DNA from: Anaerolineae bacterium
Lineage (GTDB): Bacteria; Chloroflexota; Anaerolineae; Aggregatilineales; UBA2796
NCBI GenBank assembly: GCA_025055255.1
Contig: JANWYI010000006.1
Coordinates: forward strand, 3,361-67,360
Length of the DNA stretch: 64,000 nt
Reading direction: 5' to 3'
In this document: positions 34,723 to 44,368 of the stretch, piece by piece
Numbering within the stretch: the first letter of the stretch is position 1
Layout: every line of letters starts with the position of its first letter
The notes under the pieces: model-generated
Told to the model about the DNA's origin: nothing
The model's database searches: none
Seen by the model: the letters and a program-made list of their open reading frames with translations, nothing else
Made by a program: the position numbers and the translations under genes

Positions 34723-35439
34723 ATGCATCTTACTGATGAGCAAATGCAGCGCGCCGCTGACTTCGTGCGCAGCTACTTGCGCCGCACTGCCCTAGCCTAC
34801 TCGCCACATAACGCTGAGGCGCGTGCCAAGAACCGCTGGCAACACAGCTTGAATGTCCAGAAGAACATCCGTGCGCTTGCCGACGGCGAAGGCATTCCGT
34901 CGGACGCGCGCGCTGTGTGCGACCTTGCCGCGCTCTTTCACGACATTGATCATTACACTGTAGACTACGAATATCACGGTTTGCGCGGCGCTGAGACGAC
35001 CACGCGCTTCTTGATCAGCGAAGGCTATCCGCCGCAGTTTGTTGAGCGCGTGGCAGAAGCTGTTCGTCGTCACCACAACGAGTTTGATGACGATGTGCCG
35101 CTCGAAGAGCAAATGCGCGCCATTGTTGCCAACGCAAGCCTTGAAGCGCGCCTGCTGATGGATGCCGAGACTCTCGACAAGATCGGCATTAGCAACATTG
35201 TGCAGTCGTTGCTCACGCTTGGCAGATCAGGCAACTTTCAGGTCAACACAGCCGCGCGTGAGCTGGTCAGCGGCTTTCCGCTAGAGCGCGCCCACTTGTG
35301 GTATCAGACGCTCGTCACGCCGACAGGTCGCCGCATCGGCGCACAGCGCTTGGCTTTCTATGAACAAGTTCTGGCACAAATCGAAGCTGAGATCGTCACA
35401 GAAGACCCATACCCTGAACGCGAGCCCCAAGACACCTGA
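34723..35439 (+). CDS. HD-domain phosphohydrolase
   Basis: A 238-residue HD-superfamily protein. Metal-binding residues are the His of RWQHSLNVQ (about residue 46), the His-Asp of ALFHDIDHY (about 74), a second pair of His in [10 protein letters not shown], and the Asp of [12 protein letters not shown]. The superfamily hydrolyses nucleotides, phosphate esters or cyclic dinucleotides; the small YfdR/YedJ-type group fits best and its substrate is uncertain. A GAGGA ribosome site lies nine bases before the ATG. The last 80 bases overlap the start of the next gene in another frame, which implies coupled expression or a mis-set start downstream. Confidence 0.9.
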   Translation: MHLTDEQMQRAADFVRSYLRRTALAYSPHNAEARAKNRWQHSLNVQKNIRALADGEGIPSDARAVCDLAALFHDIDHYTVDYEYHGLRGAETTTRFLISEGYPPQFVERVAEAVRRHHNEFDDDVPLEEQMRAIVANASLEARLLMDAETLDKIGISNIVQSLLTLGRSGNFQVNTAARELVSGFPLERAHLWYQTLVTPTGRRIGAQRLAFYEQVLAQIEAEIVTEDPYPEREPQDT

Positions 35440-37174
35440 GCACGCGGCGCACAGCGCGCTCGCCCTTGTCCTGAGCGCGCTCTTCCTTGCTGCGCTCGCT
35501 TGCGATCTGACGCCTGGCATCCCTGTCACGCCGACTCTTGCGCCGACTCTGCTGCTCTCTCCTAGCCCGACTGCAATTGCCTTACAACCTAGCCCGACTG
35601 CCACACCAAGCATCACGCTGACGCCGACTGTCACACCAACAGCCACGCCGACCGTCACGCCGTCACCGACATTCACGCCGACTGCCACACCAAGCGTCAC
35701 GCCGACGCCAACTGTCACACCAACAGCCACACTGACCGTCACGCCGTCACTGACAGCCACGCCGACTGCCACACCAAGCGTTACGCCGACACCAACTAGT
35801 CAACCAACTGTTACACCAACAGCCACGCTGACTGTCACGCCGTCACTGACAGCCACGCCGACTGCCACACCAAGCGTTACGCCGACACTGACTAGTCAAC
35901 CAACTGTCACACCAACAGCCACGCTGACCGCCACAGGCACGTCCACGCCTTCAGCTACGCCAACTTTGGCGCTGACCCTATTTGTGACGCCTGCATCGCC
36001 AACTGCCACAGCCTCGCCAACTGTGCGCATCCTGATTTTGCCGCCGCCGACTCAGCCTGCCACGCGCACGCCTGCGCCAACGATCATCATCTTCCTGCCC
36101 ACTGTAGCGACTGTTGCGCCGCTCAGCACGCAGACGCCGTTGCCGGCGCCTTTCCTGCCAACTGCCACGCCCGTACTGCCTTTGCCAACGCCGTTCATCG
36201 TGGCGATTCGCGGCGGCGCTTTCGCCATCATCGGCGGCGATACGCTCCAAATTCCGCCAAGTGAGCAAGTCCGCGCCTTTGACATCAGTCCAACAGGTCG
36301 AAGTGCCGTGATCGATCAAGATGGACGCCTGTTCATTGACGGCGTGCCGTACGACGGCAACGGCAAGCACGTCAATCAGCGCTTTGTCGCGGCGCGCTGG
36401 TCGCAAGACGGCAGCTATCTCGCCTACATTGTTGAGACACCAAATGCTGAGGCACAGCGCCTCGATCCTGTGCGTGCCAATGATGACGGCGTCTGGGTTG
36501 TTACGCAAGGCGGCGCGCCGCGCCATGTGCTGCGCAACCATTACATCGAAGGCTCAAACGAATATCCTTTCCGCGTAGCGCGCAGTCTAGCTTGGGCAGA
36601 TGATGAAGATGCGATACTTGTCAACGTCACAGTCAGCGGCGGCGCGTCTGCCACCATCTTGACTGGGCGCAGCCGCTTTGCCAATGAACGCATGGACGGC
36701 TTGTTTGACATCTTGCCATTCACTGGCACAGCTTGGCTGCCCAGAGGCGTCGGCTGGATTGCTACGACGTTGCCAACTGAGGCGCGCGGCGTGCAGCTCG
36801 GCATCGTGGATCGCTATACAGCTGCCTTCACGCCGATTTTTGACGGCGCGGCGCTCGGCTTGTGGATGCAAGACGGCGCGCAACTACCTGATGGACGCTA
36901 TGCCTTTCTGGGCAGACCATCACCTGATGGACGCAACCGCGAAGGCGGCAACAACCTGCGGCTCTACGCGGGCTATCCAACTGAGACGCCTTATCCGCTC
37001 AGCGCTCCACTGGAAGGCGAAGTCGTGCGTGCAGAGTGGAGTCCGAGTCGCTTGGCGCTCTACGTCCAAACTAGGCAGGCAGACGGCACAGTGCGTAACT
37101 TTGTGCTGGACGCGCTGAGCGGCGCGCGCCAAGAATTGCCACGCGGCGCTTTGTCCATCACATGGCGCAACTAA
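35360..37174 (+). CDS. Secreted Thr/Pro-rich protein with beta-propeller domain
   Basis: A 604-residue exported protein. After a basic N-terminus comes a hydrophobic segment ending [13 protein letters not shown], which could be a lipoprotein signal, although the lipobox (ALAC) is not ideal. Residues 55-275 are a Thr-Pro-Val-Ala low-complexity linker with a 32-residue tandem repeat. The last 330 residues form a propeller-like domain ([52 protein letters not shown]). The only ATG (35360) lies inside the preceding HD gene, overlapping by 80 bases with no ribosome site, so a non-ATG start further in is possible. The 3' end overlaps the convergent aminotransferase by four bases. Confidence 0.8.
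   Translation: MNKFWHKSKLRSSQKTHTLNASPKTPEHAAHSALALVLSALFLAALACDLTPGIPVTPTLAPTLLLSPSPTAIALQPSPTATPSITLTPTVTPTATPTVTPSPTFTPTATPSVTPTPTVTPTATLTVTPSLTATPTATPSVTPTPTSQPTVTPTATLTVTPSLTATPTATPSVTPTLTSQPTVTPTATLTATGTSTPSATPTLALTLFVTPASPTATASPTVRILILPPPTQPATRTPAPTIIIFLPTVATVAPLSTQTPLPAPFLPTATPVLPLPTPFIVAIRGGAFAIIGGDTLQIPPSEQVRAFDISPTGRSAVIDQDGRLFIDGVPYDGNGKHVNQRFVAARWSQDGSYLAYIVETPNAEAQRLDPVRANDDGVWVVTQGGAPRHVLRNHYIEGSNEYPFRVARSLAWADDEDAILVNVTVSGGASATILTGRSRFANERMDGLFDILPFTGTAWLPRGVGWIATTLPTEARGVQLGIVDRYTAAFTPIFDGAALGLWMQDGAQLPDGRYAFLGRPSPDGRNREGGNNLRLYAGYPTETPYPLSAPLEGEVVRAEWSPSRLALYVQTRQADGTVRNFVLDALSGARQELPRGALSITWRN
35708..35930 (+). repeat. 96-bp tandem repeat in the Thr/Pro linker
   Basis: Units begin at 35708, 35804 and 35900, exactly 96 bases apart, with the third copy partial. 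Each full unit codes 32 residues of the linker. Near identity between units suggests length variation by slippage or recombination. Confidence 0.85.
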
Positions 37175-38349
37175 TCGCCGCTGACGCGCATAGCTGCAAG
37201 GCGCTCTGCTGCGGCTTGCAACGTCTCATCACGCTTGCAGACGGCAAAGCGCGCAAAGTGTGCTGCAAGATGCTTATCTTCAGCGCGGTAGAAGGCGCTC
37301 GGCGGAATGCAGGCTACGCCGACTTCGCGGATCAGCCACTCAGCGAACTGTACATCGTTGCGCACGTATTCAGGCGCGACGCCGCGCCAATCCACCATGA
37401 TGAAGTAGCTACCTTGCGGCGCCAGCGGCTGAAAACCTGCGCTGCGCAACATCTCTAACAACCAATCGCGCTTGCGCTGAAATTCGGCGCGCAGCGACTC
37501 AAAATACGAATCGGGTAAGTTGAGCGCAGTGGCTGCAGCAGCTTGCAGCGGCGTCGCCACTGAATACGTAATGAATTGATGAGCGCGATTGACGCTCTCG
37601 ACTAGCTCAGGCGCGCCAATTGCCCAGCCGACTTTCCAGCCTGTGGCGCTGAAGGTTTTGCCGAGGCTGCTGATGGTCAAAGTGCGATCCGCCATGCCGT
37701 CTAGTGTGGCTAGACGCACATGCTGGACGCCGTCATAAGTGATGTGCTCATAGACTTCGTCGGTAATGGCGATGACATTGTGGCGCAGGCACAGCTCAGC
37801 GATGATCTCCAGCTCATGGCGCGCATAGCACTTGCCTGTTGGATTATGCGGCGTATTGATGATGATCGCCTTTGTGCGCGGCGTGAAAGCAGCAGCTAAC
37901 TCATCAGGATCGAACGTCCAGTCAGGCGGGTAGAGGTTGACGTAGCGCGGCAACACGCCTGCCATGCGCATATTCGGCACGTAGCTATCGTAGACGGGCT
38001 GAAAGACGATGATTTCATCGCCTGGGTCGCTTAGACCGAGAATGGCGGCGAACATCGCCTCTGTGGCGCCAGCTGTGATCAAGACGTGATCAGGCGCGAC
38101 GCGCTGACCGTAAAAGCGCTCAGCATGCCGCGCAATTGCCTCGCGCGCCTCTGGCAGACCAATGTTCGGCGCATACTGGTTCAATTGACTGCATATGGCG
38201 CGGATCGCCGCCTCTAGCACGGGCGACGGAGCGTCGAAGTCGGGCGCGCCTTGCCCAAGATTGATGGCGCCGTGTTGACGGGCAAGGCGATTGATCTCGG
38301 CGAAGATGGTCGTGCCAAACGAGGCAACGCGCTGAGCCATTCGGGACAT
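37171..38349 (-). CDS. PLP-dependent aminotransferase class I/II (methionine/kynurenine type)
   Basis: A 392-residue fold-type I aminotransferase. The N-terminus [20 protein letters not shown] and the sequence [19 protein letters not shown] resemble the YbdL/kynurenine aminotransferase subgroup, which accepts methionine and aromatic amino acids. The PLP lysine lies in [20 protein letters not shown]-ring contacts are in TPHNPTGK and ITDEVYEHI, and the substrate-carboxylate Arg is in [10 protein letters not shown]. The ATG at 38349 has AAGGA upstream at a rather long 12 bases; an ATG three codons later is an alternative. It is convergent with the propeller gene and follows a PD40 gene on the same strand. 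Confidence 0.92.
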   Translation of the reverse strand: MSRMAQRVASFGTTIFAEINRLARQHGAINLGQGAPDFDAPSPVLEAAIRAICSQLNQYAPNIGLPEAREAIARHAERFYGQRVAPDHVLITAGATEAMFAAILGLSDPGDEIIVFQPVYDSYVPNMRMAGVLPRYVNLYPPDWTFDPDELAAAFTPRTKAIIINTPHNPTGKCYARHELEIIAELCLRHNVIAITDEVYEHITYDGVQHVRLATLDGMADRTLTISSLGKTFSATGWKVGWAIGAPELVESVNRAHQFITYSVATPLQAAAATALNLPDSYFESLRAEFQRKRDWLLEMLRSAGFQPLAPQGSYFIMVDWRGVAPEYVRNDVQFAEWLIREVGVACIPPSAFYRAEDKHLAAHFARFAVCKRDETLQAAAERLAAMRVSGD

Positions 38350-38408
38350 ATGCTATTGCGATCCTTGAAAACAGAGCTGAACAGTTCGCAAAGTATAGCG
38401 CAGACGGT

Positions 38409-39467
38409 CTATCGCTGCATCCCGATTTGCCGTCCGCCGCCGAGCGGCGTCGGCGTGACAGTTGGTCTGCCACCTGAGCTTTCACTGGTCGTCCCTGCTG
38501 TCCAAGACGGACTGTAATCATTTGTGCGGCTGCGCGTCAGGTTGCGCAAGCCCGTGCCGTTCACTCGTATGGCATAAATTTCAAGGTAGCCGTCACGATC
38601 TGTAGTGAAGGCGATCCAGCTGCCATCAGGCGACCATGTCGGCGCAAAGTTGCGCGTTTTAGCGGCATTGATCGCTGTGAGGGGCGTAACATCTCTGCCC
38701 TCAGCGGTCATGCTAAAAATTTGCAGGCTGCCACCTTCGCCTTCCGAGACGAAGAGCAGACGTCTGCCGTCAGGCGACCAGCGCGGCGCGCTATCGGCGA
38801 CCGAGTTGTTCGTCAAGCGGCGCGGACTGCCGCCGTCGGCGTTCATGACGTAAATCTCAGGCTTTCCGTCGCGCGCTGAGACGAAAGCGATGCGCCGTCC
38901 ATCAGGCGACCAAGCGGGCTCGCTCTCCGCTGTCCTGGTTTGAGTCAGTCGGCGCACGTCGCTTCCATCAGCGCGCATGACGTAAATTTGCGGCACGCCG
39001 TCACGATCAGAGACAAAAGCGATCTGCCTGCCATTCGGCGACCATGTGGGCGAGTCATCGCGGGCACGATTGCGCGTCAGGCGCACTAGCGCACCAGTCT
39101 CGATGTTCAAGGTGTAAATTTCGCGGTTGCCGTCTCGCGCAGAGACAAAGGCAATCTGTCTGCCATTCGGCGACCATGCAGGCGAGTCATCTATCGCGCT
39201 GTTGCGCGTCAGACGGCGCAGATTGTCGCCGTTGGCGTCCATCACATAAATTTCAGGGTTGCCGTTGCGCTCGGAGACGAAGGCAATGCGTCCGCGCGGC
39301 AGAGTTTGCTGAGCAAGCACGGCTTGTCCACTGAGCCATGCGACTGCGCGCTCAAACAGCTCGGCAGTCGGCGCTAGGACTGCTGCATTGCTCAGCCACA
39401 GCGCAGCTATCACAGCGCACAAAACAAGCCACACTCTGAGAATGCTCCGCTTGCTTGAAAAGCCCAT
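38409..39467 (-). CDS. Membrane-anchored PD40/TolB-like beta-propeller
   Basis: A 352-residue protein with an N-terminal membrane segment or signal (ILRVWLVLCAVIAALWLSNAAVL) and six highly regular PD40 blades from residue 70 on. Each blade carries RIAFVSxRDGxxEIYVMxADG...RRLTxN...xPxWSPDGRxI. Regular six-blade sets match the TolB-type propeller. No other Tol-Pal genes exist here, and the organism is probably not a classic diderm, so TolB function should not be assumed. The ATG at 39467 is the first methionine before the hydrophobic segment; its ribosome site is weak and the frame extends upstream to 39599. Confidence 0.85.
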   Translation of the reverse strand: MGFSSKRSILRVWLVLCAVIAALWLSNAAVLAPTAELFERAVAWLSGQAVLAQQTLPRGRIAFVSERNGNPEIYVMDANGDNLRRLTRNSAIDDSPAWSPNGRQIAFVSARDGNREIYTLNIETGALVRLTRNRARDDSPTWSPNGRQIAFVSDRDGVPQIYVMRADGSDVRRLTQTRTAESEPAWSPDGRRIAFVSARDGKPEIYVMNADGGSPRRLTNNSVADSAPRWSPDGRRLLFVSEGEGGSLQIFSMTAEGRDVTPLTAINAAKTRNFAPTWSPDGSWIAFTTDRDGYLEIYAIRVNGTGLRNLTRSRTNDYSPSWTAGTTSESSGGRPTVTPTPLGGGRQIGMQR

Positions 39468-39695
39468 GTCAACTTTTGCTCGCTCCCTTGCCTCAATTTT
39501 ATGACAACTCAGGCGCAAATGAGAAATGAGCGCCTGCTGAGTAGGTTGCATAATCCAATGAGCTGCGCCACAATCAGCGCTCAGTCGAGTAGAACTCACA
39601 GCGCTTTTAACTCTCTTTTAACATGACTTCGGTCAAGTCTTAAAGCGCAGCTTGTAGAAAAGCGTGCATCGTGTCGTGTGAGCGAGAGGATAGGC

Positions 39696-41645
39696 ATGGC
39701 AACCACTTCCTATGTGGCAAGCGTACGAGCTGAGACAGCCGTCAAGCGCGTTAGCCGCAGCCGTGTACAGCTGAACGAGGCAATTCTCGGTCTGCTTTTC
39801 GTGGCGCCAGTGGCGATTGTTTCCTTTGTCTTTGAGCTGTTTCCAGTCGCCTACGGCTTCTTCATCAGCATGCAAGGCGGAGTCAACGTGCCAGAAGGCT
39901 TCGTTGGCTTGGCAAACTTCGTGCGCATCATCGGTAGCCTTGCCTACATGATCGCGCTGGCTGTTGCTGTTGTCTTTGGTTTGGTCGGCTACAGCATGTA
40001 TCGGCGCGGCGTCGAGGCGACGCGCGCGGGACAGGGCAACTTTTACCGCTATTTGCCCGTTGGCTACTTGACAGCGGTCGCCACGCTGACTTTCTTCGGC
40101 GCGCTGTTCACGCTCGGCTTTGAGTACGCGCTTGTGCCACTCGCGCTCTTGCTAACAGGCGTGCTGCTCTACGCTCTGCTTCAGCCGCGCAACGGCGACC
40201 TTGAGGCTCATAACGGCGCGCACTTCCTGTTTGTGATGAACTCGTGGGGCGTCGGCTTGATGACGCTGAGCGCTGTGCTGCTGACATGGTTCACATTTTA
40301 CGAGCTGCATCGCATCTCGCAGCCGCTGCTAGACGTGCTGAGCCGCGTAGTGACAGATCGGCGCTTCAGTTACGTCTATCCGCTGTTGCCGCAAATCGCT
40401 GCGCTCTTCGGCGTCATAGCAGCCGTGACGGCAATCTTTGTAGCACATCGCGTGCGCTTGAGCGCCGACCCAGACGCACAGCCGCGTAAGTACGGCTTCT
40501 TCGGGATCATCCGCTGGTTGTTCGCCGCTGTGGCGCTCGGCTTGATCATCTACGTGATCGGCGCACAAGACGCGCTTCAGCAAACTCTAGCGCAATTTCA
40601 GCGCGTGCCGCGCGAGACGCTGCGCGAGTTCACGCGCGTGCGCCCTGAGACGCTGATTGATACCGTCTCACAGTGGAATGAAGTCTTCACGATGCTGCTT
40701 GGCATCGGCTTGATCGGCTTGGCGTATTTCTTCTGGAGCCGCGCCAAGTACCGCGAGACGACAAGTGGCATGCTCTCAACATTGATCATCGCCATTGCGC
40801 TGATGGTCGGCGGCTGGATGTTCATCGGCGAGCTGCCGATAGCAGCCGGGCGCGGCGACACGCAATTCTATGACTCAATCATTCGCACGGCGACCTACGC
40901 CTTCCTGACCGTGCCTGTCCAGCTCTCGCTCGGCTTGCTGCTGGCTTACATGCTCTTCTATGAGGTGCGCTTTGGCAAAGGTTTCTACCGCCTGATCTTC
41001 TTCATGCCGTACATCGCGCCGACGGTCGCCACAGCCACTGTTTTCGCTATGCTCTTCTCAAACAGCCCTGACACTGGTCCGATCAACCAGATTTTGAAGG
41101 CGTTTGGCTTGCCGCCGCAAGAGTGGATGCGCAATCCGAAGGGTGTCTTCCAGATCATCGCTGAGATCATCGGCGGACCGAACGTGCGCCTGCCAAACTT
41201 CCTGATCGGACCGAGCTTGCCGTTATTGGCGGCGATCATCTACGCGATCTGGGTCTTCAGCGGCTACAACGCCGTGATTTTCATGAATGGCTTAGGCAAC
41301 GTGCCGAAGGAGATGTTTGAGGCGGCGCAGATTGACGGCGCCGGCCGCTGGCAGACCTTCCGCCATGTGATCTTTCCGCTCATCTCGCCGACCACGTTCT
41401 ACTTGACGTTGCTTGCGATCACGGGCACTTTCCGCACCTTCACGCACGTCTGGGTGCTGCGCACGCCGGATATGCGCGGCGCGCTCGACACAACTACAGT
41501 CTACATCTACGACACGATTCTGACAGCGTCCGCCATCAAGACTCGTCCCTACGCCGCAGCAATGTCCTTCCTGCTGTTCGGCATTATCCTGATCTTGACG
41601 CTTCTGCAAAATCGGCTGACTCGTGACAAGGTGTTCTATGGCTGA
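39696..41645 (+). CDS. ABC transporter permease, MalF-like, with extended N-terminal membrane region
   Basis: A 649-residue inner-membrane permease of the carbohydrate-uptake (CUT1) type. Residues 1-390 contain many additional hydrophobic segments not found in typical 300-residue permeases, plus a loop of about 90 residues. The binding-protein-dependent transport domain occupies the last 250 residues, with the ATPase-coupling EAA loop MFEAAQIDGAGRWQTFRHV. The ATG at 39696 has GAGAGGA five bases upstream and is preferred over 39678. It overlaps the next permease by eight bases. The binding protein and ATPase of the system are not in the window, so the sugar is unknown. Confidence 0.92.
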   Translation: MATTSYVASVRAETAVKRVSRSRVQLNEAILGLLFVAPVAIVSFVFELFPVAYGFFISMQGGVNVPEGFVGLANFVRIIGSLAYMIALAVAVVFGLVGYSMYRRGVEATRAGQGNFYRYLPVGYLTAVATLTFFGALFTLGFEYALVPLALLLTGVLLYALLQPRNGDLEAHNGAHFLFVMNSWGVGLMTLSAVLLTWFTFYELHRISQPLLDVLSRVVTDRRFSYVYPLLPQIAALFGVIAAVTAIFVAHRVRLSADPDAQPRKYGFFGIIRWLFAAVALGLIIYVIGAQDALQQTLAQFQRVPRETLREFTRVRPETLIDTVSQWNEVFTMLLGIGLIGLAYFFWSRAKYRETTSGMLSTLIIAIALMVGGWMFIGELPIAAGRGDTQFYDSIIRTATYAFLTVPVQLSLGLLLAYMLFYEVRFGKGFYRLIFFMPYIAPTVATATVFAMLFSNSPDTGPINQILKAFGLPPQEWMRNPKGVFQIIAEIIGGPNVRLPNFLIGPSLPLLAAIIYAIWVFSGYNAVIFMNGLGNVPKEMFEAAQIDGAGRWQTFRHVIFPLISPTTFYLTLLAITGTFRTFTHVWVLRTPDMRGALDTTTVYIYDTILTASAIKTRPYAAAMSFLLFGIILILTLLQNRLTRDKVFYG

Positions 41646-42552
41646 CCTGACGCTTTCCACGCCTGTTGGACGCAAAAAGTCCATCAACACATTTCGCATT
41701 CTTGTGTACGTGGTGCTCAGCTTCGCCGCGCTGATCTACATCTTGCCTTTTGCATACATGCTCGGCAAGTCGCTCCAGACGCCTTTTGAGGCAAACAGCA
41801 CTACGAACATCATCCCGACGCTCGGCATCCGCTTGGAAAACTACCCCGATGTGCTGTTCGGCTCAATGGCAATCGGCGAGTCGCGGCAATTCGGCTTGTT
41901 CCTGTGGAACACAGTGCGCATTGTGTTCCTGTCAGTTGTCGGGCAGACCGTGATCAGCGTCTTGGCAGCCTACGCTTTTGCGCGCATGCGCTTTCCGGGA
42001 CGTGACATCCTGTTCGGCATGTTGCTGATGACGCTGTTCGTGCCGAGCATCATCCTGCTCGTGCCAAACCTGATCGTGGTGACGCGCGTCCATCAGTTCT
42101 TCACCAGCATTCATCCGTCGCTCACATGGATGAATAACTGGCCCTCGTTAGTCATTCCGTTCCTCTCCAATACATTCAGTATCTTCCTGCTGCGGCAATT
42201 CTTTAAGCAGATTCCTAATGAGCTGTGGGAAGCAGCGCGCGTAGACGGCGCTGGGCATTGGCGTTTCCTGACCTCAGTCGTCGTGCCAATCTCTTGGGCG
42301 CCGATTGCCACGACCGTACTTTTCTGCTTTGTCAGCACGTGGAGCGCGCTAGAGTGGCCGCTTCTGGTCACGTCTGACAACACATGGCGTCCGATTGCGG
42401 TAGCGCTCAGCTTTTTCCGCGAAGACGGCGGCACGCGCCTGCATCTGCTGATGGCTGCCTCAGTGGTAGCGCTCCTGCCCGTCATGGTGCTATACTTCTT
42501 CACGCAGAAGCTGTTCACGCAGGGCATCACTACGTCAGGTTTGAAAGGCTAG
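41638..42552 (+). CDS. ABC transporter permease, MalG-like
   Basis: A 304-residue CUT1-family permease with six hydrophobic segments and the EAA loop LWEAARVDGAGHWRFLTSV near residue 200. It starts at an ATG eight bases inside the MalF-like gene. A TTG-initiated epimerase gene begins right at its stop codon, so the three genes form a tightly coupled unit. Two of the four forced GGCC sites of this window lie in its Trp-Pro codons. The transported sugar cannot be determined. Confidence 0.93.
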   Translation: MADLTLSTPVGRKKSINTFRILVYVVLSFAALIYILPFAYMLGKSLQTPFEANSTTNIIPTLGIRLENYPDVLFGSMAIGESRQFGLFLWNTVRIVFLSVVGQTVISVLAAYAFARMRFPGRDILFGMLLMTLFVPSIILLVPNLIVVTRVHQFFTSIHPSLTWMNNWPSLVIPFLSNTFSIFLLRQFFKQIPNELWEAARVDGAGHWRFLTSVVVPISWAPIATTVLFCFVSTWSALEWPLLVTSDNTWRPIAVALSFFREDGGTRLHLLMAASVVALLPVMVLYFFTQKLFTQGITTSGLKG

Positions 42553-43530
42553 TTGGCAGATTTGACCAAGCGTATTCTTGTGACAGGCGGCGCTGGCTTC
42601 ATCGGCAGCCACTTGACCGATGCCCTGATCGCGCGTGGCTATCGCGTTGTTGTGTTGGATAATCTGAGCAGCGGCAAACGCGACTATGTGAATGCCGCTG
42701 CTGACTTTGTGCAAGGCGACGTCACTGAGCCTGCGCACCTTGAGCCAATCTTCGCGCAAGGTGTGGACGCTGTGCTACACCTAGCCGCGCAAGCCTCGAT
42801 CCGCCTCTCTTTTGCCGATCCGTCACATGACTTGCGCACCAACACGCTTGGCACCATCAACATCTTGCAAGCCTGTCTTGCCTACCGCGTACCGCGCTTG
42901 CTCTTTGCTAGCTCAATGACCATCTACGGCAACAGCAACCCTGTGCCAACGGCTGAGAGCGCGCCGCCTGACCCTGCCTCATACTACGCGATCACTAAGT
43001 ATGCCGCTGAGCGCTACGTGCATCTCACAGCAGCGCGCCGCGACCTCGACTTCCAGTTGAACGTGACCTCATTTCGCATGTTCAACGTCTACGGCGAGCG
43101 CCAAAGCCTGACGAACGCCTATCAAGGCGTGCTGGCAATTTTCATCGGCAACGTGCTGCGTGGCGAGCCGATCACAATTCATTCTGATGGCGAGCAGTCG
43201 CGTGACTTCGTGCACATCTCAGACGTTGTCCGCGCTTGGATGGACGCGCTCGAAGAGCCTGCCACTTACGGACAAGTCATCAATCTTGGCACAGGCACGC
43301 CAACAACGGTCAATGCGCTGTGCGACGCTGTGCTGAGCGCCTTTGGCAAGGATCGCAGCAGCTATCCTGTGCGCTACGGACCGGCACAACCCGGCGACAT
43401 GCGCGCCAGCGCTGCTGACATCAGCCGTGCCAAAGCGCTGCTCAACTGGCAGCCGCGCGTATCTTTCGCTGAAGGCATTCAGCACACCATTGCTTGGGCG
43501 CGCGCGCAACTAGCTGCTCCTCGCCGTTGA
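42553..43530 (+). CDS. NAD-dependent epimerase/dehydratase (UDP-glucose 4-epimerase-like)
   Basis: A 325-residue extended short-chain dehydrogenase. The NAD-binding motif is ILVTGGAGFIGSHL, the catalytic Ser/Thr is in FASSMTIYG, and the Tyr-Lys pair is in YYAITKYAAERY. The sugar-binding half carries FNVYGERQSLTNAYQGV and a DFVHISDVVRA motif. These fit GalE or related NDP-sugar epimerases; the exact substrate is open. The start is TTG, with TAG stop and TTG start adjacent and no ATG available, so expression probably depends on reading through from the permease gene. The tRNA-Ser promoter begins inside its last codons. Confidence 0.9.
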   Translation: MADLTKRILVTGGAGFIGSHLTDALIARGYRVVVLDNLSSGKRDYVNAAADFVQGDVTEPAHLEPIFAQGVDAVLHLAAQASIRLSFADPSHDLRTNTLGTINILQACLAYRVPRLLFASSMTIYGNSNPVPTAESAPPDPASYYAITKYAAERYVHLTAARRDLDFQLNVTSFRMFNVYGERQSLTNAYQGVLAIFIGNVLRGEPITIHSDGEQSRDFVHISDVVRAWMDALEEPATYGQVINLGTGTPTTVNALCDAVLSAFGKDRSSYPVRYGPAQPGDMRASAADISRAKALLNWQPRVSFAEGIQHTIAWARAQLAAPRR

Positions 43531-43555
43531 CCGCTGCACTGCGAACGGTTATAAT
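43527..43555 (+). promoter_or_regulatory. Promoter of tRNA-Ser
   Basis: TTGACC (43527-43532), a 17-base spacer and TATAAT (43550-43555). The -35 overlaps the epimerase stop codon. The predicted start is about six bases before the tRNA. Confidence 0.85.
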
Positions 43556-43568
43556 CCGCATAGTCAAC

Positions 43569-43655
43569 GGAGAGGTCGCATAGTTGGTCTAGTGCGCTCG
43601 CTTGGAAAGCGAGTAGGGTGAACAGCCCTCGTGGGTTCGAATCCCACCCTCTCCG
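43569..43655 (+). tRNA. tRNA-Ser (GGA)
   Basis: 87 bases with acceptor GGAGAGG pairing CCTCTCC, a long class II variable arm, anticodon loop TTGGAAA in a CTCGC/GCGAG stem (anticodon GGA), and T-loop GGTTCGAATC. The 3' CCA is not encoded. It has its own promoter and terminator. Confidence 0.97.
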
Positions 43656-43688
43656 CACTGCTGAGACTGACTCAAGTGTGCTCCGAGC

Positions 43689-43720
43689 AAAACAGCAGAC
43701 ATCGGTCTGCTGTTTTTATT
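43689..43720 (+). terminator. Intrinsic terminator of tRNA-Ser
   Basis: A perfect 12-bp stem (AAAACAGCAGAC / GTCTGCTGTTTT) with an ATCG tetraloop followed by TATTT. Confidence 0.88.
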
Positions 43721-43834
43721 TCGCGCTTACTCTGCTCCCTGACCATGTAAATTCAATTGAATTGCAAATTGCTGTTCAACATTATCTGCAAAGGCAATTT
43801 AGGCAAGCGGCTACTCGACAAACAACTGTGTAGC

Positions 43835-43862
43835 TTGTGCGAAAATGATTTATACTTATAAT
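43835..43862 (+). promoter_or_regulatory. Promoter of the small lipoprotein gene
   Basis: TTGTGC (43835-43840), a 16-base spacer and TATAAT (43857-43862). The predicted transcript start is about 43869. Confidence 0.6.
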
Positions 43863-43902
43863 TACAGTAAAAAAGGCAGATATGTCAAAAGGATGGCTTC
43901 TG

Positions 43903-44316
43903 ATGAAACGTCTGTCCTTGCTGGTTCTTCTTTTGCTTGTTTTTCCTCTGTCCGCATGCTCAGGCGACTCGCCGGAAGCTGGCATGCGAGAGTGGTTAGA
44001 GGCTTCGTTTCAAATGAAAGGGACAAAGCTCGCTGAGCGCACGTGCAATCGCATGATTCCAATGGTGCAGAACATGGGCGCAATGCTTTCGGGCATAATT
44101 GGCGCAGGACAGCTTATTGCCCGCCAAGACCTGATTCTACAATCTGACCTATCAGGGCTGCGCTTCGAGACGGTCTCCAGTTCGGGCAACTCGGCGCGTG
44201 TGCGCGTGAGAGGTGAGATTCGCGTTGCGATCATGGCAGCTTTTCAGGTCGCACAGATGGATTACACGGCAGATATGGTCTTGGAGGACAATCGCTGGAA
44301 ATGGTGCGGTCCGTAG
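43903..44316 (+). CDS. Small lipoprotein of unknown function
   Basis: A 137-residue lipoprotein. The signal MKRLSLLVLLLLVFPLSAC ends in a good lipobox (PLSAC), so the mature protein starts CSGDSPEAG and is membrane-tethered outside. The mature part has a helical start with AERTCNRMIPMVQNMGAM and then strands ending DNRWKWCGP, leaving two further cysteines that may form a disulfide. An in-frame ATG at 43882 with AAAGG is possible; I chose 43903, with AAGGA nine bases upstream. I do not recognise the family, although the size and layout recall DUF4878-like NTF2-fold lipoproteins. It has its own promoter and shares a terminator with the convergent S41 protease gene. Confidence 0.78.
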   Translation: MKRLSLLVLLLLVFPLSACSGDSPEAGMREWLEASFQMKGTKLAERTCNRMIPMVQNMGAMLSGIIGAGQLIARQDLILQSDLSGLRFETVSSSGNSARVRVRGEIRVAIMAAFQVAQMDYTADMVLEDNRWKWCGP

Positions 44317-44339
44317 TAACTATGCGACACAGCTAAACA

Positions 44340-44364
44340 AAAACGCCCTTTTACAGGGCGTTTT
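44340..44364. terminator. Bidirectional intrinsic terminator
   Basis: A perfect 10-bp stem AAAACGCCCT / AGGGCGTTTT with a five-base loop. The A/T ends provide a T-tract on both strands, serving the lipoprotein gene (+) and the S41 protease gene (-), whose stops flank it. Confidence 0.9.
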
Positions 44365-44368
44365 GCGC

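Noticed and set aside
35708-35930. Regular 96-bp repeats as a possible CRISPR array
   Set aside because: Units are contiguous, in frame and code for a Thr/Pro linker, with no spacers.
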